Notes under the pieces: model-generated
Database searches by the model: none
Told to the model about the DNA's origin: nothing
Seen by the model: the letters and a program-made list of their open reading frames with translations, nothing else
Shown here: positions 55,936 to 64,000 of the stretch, in pieces
Numbering within the stretch: position 1 is the first letter of the stretch
Layout: each line of letters starts with the position of its first letter
Translations under genes and position numbers: made by a program
NCBI GenBank assembly: GCA_024291935.2
Contig: CM044305.1
Location: forward strand, 90,884,397 to 90,948,396
From: Okapia johnstoni
Taxonomy: Eukaryota > Chordata > Mammalia > Artiodactyla > Giraffidae
Reading direction: 5' to 3'
DNA: 64,000 nucleotides

Positions 55936-56399
55936 AGTGAGCTCTTGTTATCATGCCAAATCTATCACTACCTCCTTCATGCTTTCTCTGAATGGCACTG
56001 GGATCTGCCCACTTGCCCAAGGTGGGAACAATCACCTGGTTCTTGACTACTCTTTCTTCTTCATCTTGTCACATCTAAACAATAGGGCTCTGTTGATTCT
56101 TCTTCTTAATGTGCATAGAGATTTCCAAAATGTAAGTCTGACAAGGTCATAATTCTCCCGTAACTCGTATTCTCCCAAACTCCCAACCTTCATATACACA
56201 CACGTGGAAAATCTTATACCAGCTGACCAGAGTGCCACCTCTGATCTCTGGGTGGTGTGCCCTGCAGTAGTATGTTGAGAAGGCTTATGAGGTCACATCT
56301 GGGCCCAGTGGAATGGGGTGCTGTGATTGATTATCAATGTCTGCCATGAGAGGGGTGGGGGTGGGGAGGCTGATGACCCATATGTTGTGAATTTATAGA

Positions 56400-56830
56400 C
56401 CCTGCTATAGGATCAAGGCCAAGCTCCTTAACAAGGCAGAGAAGGCTTTCATGCTCTGACCCTAACTAATCTTCTGGCCTCACCTCTCGCCTCTCTTTGC
56501 TGTGGCCCATCACGCTGCATATTGTTCCCAGAACCACCATGCTCTTTCTCACCTCCATGTCTTTTCTCATATTATCCTCTTGCCTTGCAATGCCTTCCAC
56601 CTTTCCCCTGACTCTTAGACATTGTTTTAAGACTCAGCTTACTTTCTGACCACCCTGTCTGGGTTTGAAGCTTTTCCTTTGTGTTGCCACAACCCCATGT
56701 GCATATAGCAGTGAGTACCTTAATCACATCACATCATAATTATCTAGTTCAGTGTCTGTCCCCCGTGCTCCCGACTGGATTAGGAGGTTACATGGGCAGG
56801 TACTGTGCTTATTCATAGCTGTATGGCCAG
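56400..56830. mobile_element. L2 LINE 3' fragment
   Basis: GGATCAAGGCCAAGCTCCTT, TGACCCTAACTAATCTTCTG, AATGCCTTCCACCTTTCCCC, CTTTCTGACCACCCTGTCTG and a final GGCAGGTACTGTGCTTATTC follow the L2 3' region. It is the most complete of the three L2 pieces and has the same orientation as those at 24850 and 39170. Confidence 0.72.
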
Positions 56831-59262
56831 GGTCATGCAACAAAAACTTACTGAGCACCAGTTATGTGTCGGGCACTGGCAATTACCTGACTTCAAGCTC
56901 ATAATGGCTAGAATGGGTATTAACAAAACAAAGCACTCTGCCGAGGGCAAGGATTCACTGTGGAGGAAGGCACATCTGAGCTGAGTTTTAAAGGTAAAGA
57001 AGGGGAAACTTTTCTGGGCTAAAAAACCAGCATGTGCAGAGTATTAACAGCCAACATTTATTAGAACCCACCGAGGGGCACACACGGAGCTAAGTGCTTT
57101 ATGTGTGTCGCAAATACAGGGATTTATAAAGGCTCAGGCAGGCCTTAAAGAGCAGAACAGCAAGTTCAGGAACAGTGAGAAATTCAAAGTAGTTGGAACA
57201 TAGGGTGGGGTAGGGATTAGTGGGAGACAAGATTAGAGGAGGAGACTGGGCCTGATTGAGAAAGGCTGGGCTGTGAGATCTGGCTTCATGACTTCTCACT
57301 GTTTCCTGGATCCAGGGACAGCAAGAATGCCCTTCTGACTTCAAGTTGCCATCGTAGGGAGACTACAACATCTCCTTGAAGGAAGGTAGACTAATTTCCA
57401 TTCCTTAAGCTGAATCCAATTTTAAATTCCTTTGAGATGCTAAAACTCCTGTTTTAGGCTAAAGTATGCCTTATGTATTCAGGTTGAGAAAGCCCTGGAA
57501 CTGAAATGTGCATAATTTCTACAGATACTGTCCAAATCATTACCACTACCAAAACCTAATCCATCTTCATGAAGTGGCAGATGGGGAGAAGGAAAAGCCA
57601 GAACACAAAAAACTAAACGGAGAGAGAATTCATGGCTCCATGCTCTAAAACGCCTGAGTCAGAAAGATATTAGTGCAGAAAAGTGCTATCTCTGGATGTC
57701 AACTAAAAATGATAAAGCACTTATGAGCCAATACACATGAAATCCTTTCATTATTGATTTAGTCTTCTAGTGCTGTGTGCACAGACACATTCAGAAATCT
57801 GCAGAAGCAGAGCACAGACGTTCTGACTGCACTGCTGCGTACTTGGGTAGAAAATCTCCAATACTCTGCTCCAACTGCATTTTGGGAGAATCTCATTGCT
57901 CAGTCCTATAGCAACTGGTGTTGTTAATGTGAGTATGAGTAATATGTTGCCTCCCGGCACAAACAAGAAAGAAATGTTAAAAGGGAGAGTGGGGGTGTGT
58001 TCCAAATTTAGCTTTCCTTCCAACCTCTGCCCATATGGTTGGTGGTTAAAAAAATTATTACCAAGCCAACAAAATGTAACCTGATATTAGGAGTTCCACT
58101 CTCAGTCTGTGAAACCAGGGCTAATACCAGCACACGGTATTCATTTGTCTTAATACCGGCTGATACAGGGAGACTCAGCTCTGAAAGTGGTCCTTGCTTT
58201 GGTGCCCCATGAGCTGGCCTACAAGACTCCCATCTAGATTTGGGATGGAGCTGAAGAGATTTCCATTGGTTAGCAGAGAGATTTCAATGGCAGTCCATCA
58301 ACCTCAACAGGGAATAAGGGCTTTTGAGGAAGAAAAAAAGAAACTTTATGCATCTGGTTAATAGTTTCCAAGTTTCCAATTCTAGGATTCCTAAGGAATT
58401 CCAAAGGCATCTTAGATTTCAGACTAACTGAAAATGAGGGGTTCTTTCATTTGCCAGCATAACTTTGGAAGAGAGAAATTTTCTCCCACTTGTGGTAGAA
58501 AGAGCTATTGATTCAAGCCTAGAAACTTAAAGGATGAAGGAAAGAAAATAATCTTTCAAAGCATTCCCTTTACCCCATGATGTGCTGATAAATGTTTTAA
58601 TAACTGGCTCTCAAAAAAAAAAAAGCATGCATGTTGGCTTATTTTAAATTTTGTTGGAATAAAGGATGTGGGTCATACAATTTACATATCATAAAATCTA
58701 TCAATATTCTTTACGGTAAACTCCAAAAAAAAGCCAGTTGGTTTCACAGAATGCTTTCACTAACTTCTGCCAGACTCTGGCATCTGTAGCCAAACCAAGG
58801 TTGCAAGTGACAAGCAAGTGTAGTTCCTGCAAGAACACTGCTTGATATATTGGTTTACATTAAGGAACAGGACAAAAATGAAATAACAAAGACTTATGTG
58901 GGAACATCACTCCTTCATCAATGACAGGAGTGACTTTTCTGCTAAATTGGATAATAGTTTTCAAATAGTGGAAGAATAGTTTCTCGAGGTATTGTGCTAT
59001 TTATCCACAACATAATAGCTACAGAGACAACCCGATTTAAAGTTCAATCTGCACTGCTAACATTTTTTTCCATCCCTTTCTTGACTCTAGATTCTAGACA
59101 ATCAACAAAACAATAAATCAAGCCCTCATTTGTAGTTTTCAGTGATTTCTGGGGTGTAAATATTTCTGTCATGGTCAATTTCAAGCTAATGATGTGAAGA
59201 CACTACACACAAGAGTTGGGAAGAGTATAGAGTACTTCTACCACTCAGGCACAAGGAGACAC
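56831..59262. other. Unassigned sequence, partly ancient-repeat-like
   Basis: 56840-57250 has phrases of widespread ancient mammalian repeats (ACTGAGCACCAGTTATGTGT, CATCTGAGCTGAGTTTTAAA). The rest, to 59262, is unassigned. An A12-type run lies at 58613-58624. Confidence 0.4.
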
Positions 59263-59295
59263 AGATAATGTCAAAAAGGCATAGATAATGTCAAA
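59263..59295. repeat. 20-bp-period short direct repeat at a BovB boundary
   Basis: AGATAATGTCAAA occurs at 59263-59275 and 59283-59295, right where BovB similarity starts. Confidence 0.85.
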
Positions 59296-59603
59296 CCAGT
59301 CAATTCTAAAGGAATCGAACCCTGAATATCCATTGGAAAGACTGATGCTGAAGCTGAAGCTCCAATACTTTGGTCACCTGATATGAAGAGCCAACTCATT
59401 GGAAAAGATGCTAATGCTGGGAAAGATTGATGGCAAGAGAAGAAGGGGGTGGCGGAGGATGAGATGGTTAGATAACATCACCGAGTCAATGGACATGAGT
59501 TTGAGCAAACTCCGGGAGATAATGAAAGACAGGGAAGCCTGGCATGCTGCAGTTCATGGGGTCGCAAATAGTCAGACGTGTCTGAGTGACTGAACAACAA
59601 CAA
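59287..59603 (+). mobile_element. BovB LINE 3' end
   Basis: AACCAGTCAATTCTAAAGGA to GTCTGAGTGACTGAACAACA, with an (ACAACA)n tail. It contains a 64-codon open relic (59399-59593) ending [17 protein letters not shown]. This tail type and its divergence mark an older copy. Confidence 0.93.
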
Positions 59604-60045
59604 TGGTAAAAGTACTAAAATAACCAGGATGTGATGAATTTTGAATGGCTTGTTTTTAATAGAATATAATTATAGCTATATAGAATTTAATTTTTAATAA
59701 TGGCTATTTTAAACAACTGAGTCATGAAAATTCTGAAAAGAACAGTTGGCTCATGTGAGCCAGTGCAAGCCAGCAGCAGTACCCCACTGCCCCCACCCCC
59801 ATCTAGACTGCTGCTTGAGTCTATTCCACCTCTGAGTCCAAGGGTAGGGAGTGATCCAAGGCAGAGGCAGACAGCAGGCTACTTCTTCCCGCTCAGAGTG
59901 GGGTCTGCTGCTCTTTATTGTCAGTCTGCGAGGAGATAAGTCCAGAAGTTGCAATAAGCACTTAGACATTTTTATAGCAATTTGACAGAGATTTTTTAGA
60001 TCTGCTGAGTCTCATAATTAAAAACTGTGGCTTTTATTTTTGTAG
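59604..60045. other. Unassigned sequence
   Basis: No repeat is recognised. It ends in an acceptor-like tract (GGCTTTTATTTTTGTAG). Confidence 0.4.
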
Positions 60046-60275
60046 GTCTTTTTAGCATTTCCTTTTATTACATTGTGCAAAAGTATTGGTCCATGACAGA
60101 TTTGGGAGGAACAACAATTGCAACAAAAAAGCAAACCAAAAAATACTCCGGTTCTTCCCTAGATAACCTGAATGTACTGGCCTATTCCTTGAAGCCAGGG
60201 TTGGAAGGGAGAGATAAGGGTGAACTGGACAACCTTGATATTGACCATTCAGCCATTAAGGATAAAGACGTGTAA
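60046..60275 (+). CDS. Candidate last exon with membrane-spanning start, unknown gene
   Basis: After an acceptor-like TTTTATTTTTGTAG the frame reads LFSISFYYIVQKYW, a short hydrophobic stretch that could complete a membrane segment. It continues with a Lys/Thr-rich part (TTIATKKQTKKYSGSSLDN) and an acidic tail ending DNLDIDHSAIKDKDV and a TAA stop. About 75 codons are open. As an exon it would start with two bases of a split codon, so it does not share the phase-0 junction of the exon at 37140-37223. The codon use and hydrophobic-basic-acidic layout look protein-like, as in the end of a type I membrane protein. The frame also stays open a little upstream of the acceptor. No family is recognised. 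Confidence 0.3.
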
Positions 60276-60743
60276 CTGGAGGAGGGTCCATATCCCAGTT
60301 TGCTTTTCTAACACGAGGCAGGAAGCTACAAGCCTGGAAATAATTGGGGAGAAATGAGAACTGTATTCTCATAGTAGTAAAACAAATCTAGAGGCTGTGA
60401 GTGACAGACAGGATGTTGAAAAGAATTGCTCCCTGGAAAAGTCTGCCATTTGTAAGGATCAGTTTGCTTAGGAAAATAGTTGCAGAAAATCGTAATTGGT
60501 GACAGGTGCTCAAATACAACCAGAGAATCTCTTCTCCACTCCTCTTTCCTTCCCAGAGCCCGAAAAACTGCCTCATTGGTTTGCTCCAACATCTTGGTTC
60601 TCTTTTGTTCTACTTACATGTCTGCATTATAAAACCACAGCATCTTAGAGCTATTCAGGATCATGGAAGTCAAGAGCCCCTAATGTAGGTATCTATCCAT
60701 TCTCTGACACTCCACTCTACCCTCACACCAAGCCAATTTTTTT
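60276..60743. other. Unassigned sequence
   Basis: No gene or repeat is recognised. Frames on both strands at 60326-60688 overlap and look incidental. Confidence 0.4.
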
Positions 60744-61006
60744 GATATATGGTTGTTCACTCAGTCGTGTCCGACTCTGTAACCCCATGGGTGGCAGCAT
60801 GCCAGGCTTCCCTGTCCTTCACTATCTCCCGGAGTTTGCTTAAACTCATGTCCGCTGAGTCGATGATGCCATCCAACCATCTCATCCTCTGCCACCCCCT
60901 TCTCCTTTTGCCTTCAATCATTCCCAGCATCGGGGTCTGTTCCAATGAGTCAGCTCTTTGCATCAGGTGGCCAAAGTATTGGAGCTTCAGCTTCAGATAC
61001 ATGGTT
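60744..61006 (-). mobile_element. BovB LINE 3' end with target-site duplication
   Basis: The element (60755-60995) runs from the 3' end (GTTCACTCAGTCGTGTCCGA) at the left to GGAGCTTCAGCTTCAG at the right. GATATATGGTT (60744-60754) and GATACATGGTT (60996-61006) flank it with one mismatch. An 81-codon relic frame (60757-61002) includes the basic [14 protein letters not shown] segment. Confidence 0.93.
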
Positions 61007-61454
61007 ACTTACTCTCTAGTCAAACACCTCCAGAGTCAGGAAGCTGAGTTCCTAGAGCAATTCATTCCACTGAGGAATCACTTAAAGTGTTGGAAAGTTC
61101 AACTGTTTTGTCAGTCAAAATATATCTCCTTATAAATTCTAAGTATCGGTTCCAGATCTACTCTCATCTTCCATATGCAAGACCTCTAAATAGTAGAAGA
61201 GCTCCCTAATTCTCCTCTTGTAGAGACTGAACGTTTGGGACTTTTTTTCAGTTGTCCTTCCACTGACCCTGCTTGCAGATTCTTCTCCATCCTGCTCACT
61301 CTCCTCAGGATGCACTTGAGGCTACAGACTCATAATGTCTCACACAGTGTGTCCTTCCCCTCACAGGAGGCCCTACCCAGGTGTTGACTGGAAGAGGGAT
61401 CTCATGGCTCTTGGCTCACAACTTCCATTGCTAGAAGGATACTTTGAGGAAGCT
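61007..61454. other. Unassigned sequence
   Basis: No gene or repeat is recognised. Confidence 0.4.
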
Positions 61455-61697
61455 AATGAAAGAAGCTTCCCAGGAGGCGCTAGTGGTAAAGAACCCGCCT
61501 GCCAATGCAGGAGACATAAAACTCGGGTTTGATCCCTGGGTCGGGAAGATCCTCTGGAGGAGGGCATGACAACTTACTCCAGTATTCTTGCTAGGAGAAT
61601 CCCATGGACAGAGGAGCCTGGCAGACTACAGTCCATGGGGTCGCACAGAGTTGGACATGACTGACGCAACTGAGCGCACACACACAATGAAAGAAGC
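61455..61697 (+). repeat. Bov-tA SINE with 12-bp target-site duplication
   Basis: The element (61467-61685) starts TTCCCAGGAGGCGCTAGTGG and ends GACTGACGCAACTGAGCGCA followed by a CACACA run. AATGAAAGAAGC is found at 61455-61466 and 61686-61697. Confidence 0.95.
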
Positions 61698-62793
61698 AGC
61701 GAGGGTGAAAGCTACCAAGTAGGATGCAAAAAGAAGCAAATGCTGACAAGTAAACCTTGCCCATGGATAACTGAAGTATTTATCAAACACCTACTGAGGG
61801 ACAACTGTGGGGCAAGGCAGGAGAAGGAAGCAGAGGTTGGCGACTGATTGCTGATGACAAAGACTTGCTTTCTAACCTCTGAAAGGCACATCATTAATCA
61901 AGGAAACCACTTCACTCGGAGAGCCATCCTGAATGTGCTAATGAGATTGCCCCCTGGTCTAACAGAGACTGTTCTCAGACACCAGAATTTGCAGAATAGC
62001 CTTGACTCCATTTTTGTTTACTTGGTAATTATATTATTGCTTAAGTCCACCAATGCGCTACAAATTAAGATTCTGTCTGCAAAGTTATTCCCATTCTCAT
62101 CTTTAAAGGTTTTATTTACCATCACCCATATCCATTAGGATTGTTTAAAAAATCAAAAGGCAGTAAGTAAGTCTATTTAGAAACATCAAGAACCAGTAGT
62201 GCTTTGGATCATTTTTCTGGATCATTAAACATCTCTTGGACAGGTGTGTACGTAGACAGGGTCTGTAAGAAGATTTCCTTTCAAAAAGATGAACAAAACA
62301 AAAACTGCCAGTAACATCATTCCTACCAAAGGAAACTGGAACTCTCCTGTCCCTGGCAGAGGCAAATAAGAGGGAGAAAGAAGTGATGGCTGTACCTCTA
62401 TTCTTTTCGCCATATTAACAAAGTTAACAGATAGCATTGTCTGAATTGGAAAGAGACTTGATAACATGTGTGTACACTTGTGCATGCGTGTAGTTTCAGG
62501 GGTTTTGTGGAAGGCCAGTGACTGTAGGGCAGCTGATGACTCTGAGTCCCTCCTCTAAGAATGGGACCTCAGCCTGGCTTCATATCTAATCTCCACCTGC
62601 AGCCCCTGGGACTGTGCTCACCATGTGCTCTCAGCTTCTCCCTTGTTCTGCAGGCTCATGATTCCTTGCTCCCCTGGGCTCCTCTGATTTGGCTCCCTCT
62701 AGAGTCCATTGTTCATCGGGGGAATGTAGGGCCATCACGCAGGTTTGATTATACATTGAATCTCTCTTTCTGATCGGATATTTCTTTTTGCAG
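61698..62793. other. Unassigned sequence ending in a 3' splice-site-like tract
   Basis: No gene or repeat is recognised. The last bases (CTCTCTTTCTGATCGGATAT, TTCTTTTTGCAG) form a strong pyrimidine tract and acceptor. Confidence 0.4.
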
Positions 62794-62940
62794 AAAGCAC
62801 TTCCCACTGAAGGACCCACAGCTGGTGCTCCCAGATCCCTTGGGGATGAAGTGAGGATCCCTTCACTTCTATCTGGCAGCTCAGGTGGAGGCTCTAGGCT
62901 GGCCCCCTTCCTGCTGGTTCTGCTCTTTCTTTTCTACTAG
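62794..62940 (+). CDS. Candidate last exon encoding a GPI-signal-like C-terminus
   Basis: After a strong acceptor (TTTCTTTTTGCAG) the phase-0 frame encodes 48 residues and a TAG stop. It starts KALPTEGPTAGAPRSLGDE, has a small-residue cluster SGSSGGGS, and ends in a hydrophobic run LAPFLLVLLFLFY. A cluster of Ser/Gly followed by a short spacer and about 12 hydrophobic residues at the extreme C-terminus is the usual layout of a GPI-attachment signal. If real, the product would be a cell-surface, lipid-anchored protein. Phase 0 agrees with the donor at 37223. Another frame (begins KHFPLKDPQLVLPDPLGMK and then stops) would be used if the upstream phase were different. The gene is not identified. 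Confidence 0.4.
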   Translation, partial: KALPTEGPTAGAPRSLGDEVRIPSLLSGSSGGGSRLAPFLLVLLFLFY

Positions 62941-64000
62941 TAAGTATTGCACCTCCTCCTCCTATTCCTTTCTAGTTGCACTAGATCACAGCAATTAGTT
63001 GAGGCTGTCACCAAGTGGCCAACATGGCTTCCTCCAGGGAAAATCAACCACCCCATTTAGCCACATTCATATAGTCAACTGTTTCCTTTTAATTTGAAAA
63101 TTGATGACAAAATATAATACAATGGTCACATATTGCTCACACTATCCCCAACACCCCCTCAATTCTTACAGTTGTATGGAAGGTCTACCAATAAGCAGAA
63201 GCATTATAGCATTTCCCCTGATAAAAGCCTCATGGCCTAATGGTTCAGAGGGCAGTAGACTCACAAATGTGAACCCCAGCATATGTCCTTTAAAATAACA
63301 AGATGGTAACTTTAGTTTTTACCTTTCCTTATTCTCATCTTCCACCAGCTTACCTGAAGTAATTCCCTAGTCAACACTAAGGCGTAGGGATGGCTCCTTT
63401 CTGGCTACACTTACTCAGTTGGCTGGTAATGTCACTATGAAAGTTTGCATCCAAATCCCTCGTTGTGAGCCATGGGAACTGCACAAAGCTCTGGGGTGAG
63501 GTGGGAATGACTGTCTTGTCCGTTTATTAGCCTGAACCACCTGGTCTGTGTCTGGGAGAGAAGTGCTAATAGAGTGAACTTTGGTTCCTTCAGCTTCCCT
63601 ATGGCATTTGATCTCTAAAAGAGAAGATCAAGGCCTGAAAGCGGATTGCTTGTAGCTAAGAGCAAGATAGAATGGAAAGAATCAGGGGCCCTTTCATGAC
63701 CCTACCCAACTCATTGTCCTCCCCTGCCCTCACTGCCCCACTAACACCAAAGAAAACAAAACATAACTAGCTGAGATTCTTTCAAGATGTAGGTGACTAC
63801 TACTTTTGTGACTGGTTATTTGCACAACTCAGCAGACATATTTGTCATTGTTTAAATACCTTCTTACTGGGCTAAAAACAAGTTAACGAGCAACTGAAAA
63901 TGCTACCCTGGGGATGAAAAAAGAGGGAGCACATTATAGTGAAATTTGTTGGCCAGAACGTTGGGAATTTAATTTATAATTTTAGCTGTAGGCTTTTGAT
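62941..64000. other. Unassigned sequence
   Basis: If the preceding exon is real, its 3' UTR would begin here. No AATAAA signal is evident in the first 300 bases. No repeat is recognised. Confidence 0.4.

Overview
The window is nuclear DNA from a ruminant, most likely a bovid. The main evidence is its repeats: eleven recognisable BovB (RTE-type LINE) segments, seven Bov-tA SINEs (tRNA-Glu-like head joined to a BovB tail), four Bov-A/Bov-A2 SINEs, older cetartiodactyl tRNA-derived (CHR-type) SINEs, artiodactyl L1 ends, and an ancient layer of MIR, L2 and L1M. No bacterial, viral or plasmid gene organisation is present. There is no CRISPR array, rRNA or functional tRNA, and no paired-LTR provirus was seen.

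Layout: 1-3.9 kb is mostly unassigned sequence holding the longest stop-free frame of the window. 3.9-9.65 kb is a minus-strand BovB followed by a minus-strand L1 remnant that was hit by younger SINEs. 9.65-16.6 kb is unassigned sequence with three Bov-type SINEs, a perfect 43-bp tandem duplication and an (AT)30 microsatellite. 16.6-18.1 kb is MIR plus an L1 3' end. 18-27 kb is mostly unassigned sequence with BovB, L1M, L2 and CHR pieces. 27-30.4 kb is a cluster of nested insertions: Bov-tA, BovB, L1 tail, a U6 retropseudogene, and a BovB with a clear target-site duplication. 31-44 kb is mixed. 44.7-48.1 kb is a long polypurine tract followed by an L1 with an inverted 5' part. 50.7-55.5 kb holds two BovB copies fused head to head. 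59-64 kb has BovB and Bov-tA copies and two exon-like open segments.

No complete protein-coding gene could be recognised. The best host-gene signal is a set of three plus-strand exon candidates (32372-32515, 37140-37223, 62794-62940). They carry good splice signals, all keep phase 0, and end in a hydrophobic tail resembling a GPI-attachment signal. A fourth plus-strand open segment (60046-60275) looks like a membrane-spanning last exon but is in a different phase. I could not name the gene or genes, so these are hypotheses. Most of the window reads as intronic or intergenic sequence shaped by successive retrotransposition. I found no convincing new biological system. The most useful observations are the exon candidates, the BovB head-to-head fusion, the twin-primed L1 and several very short or recent insertions with exact target-site duplications.
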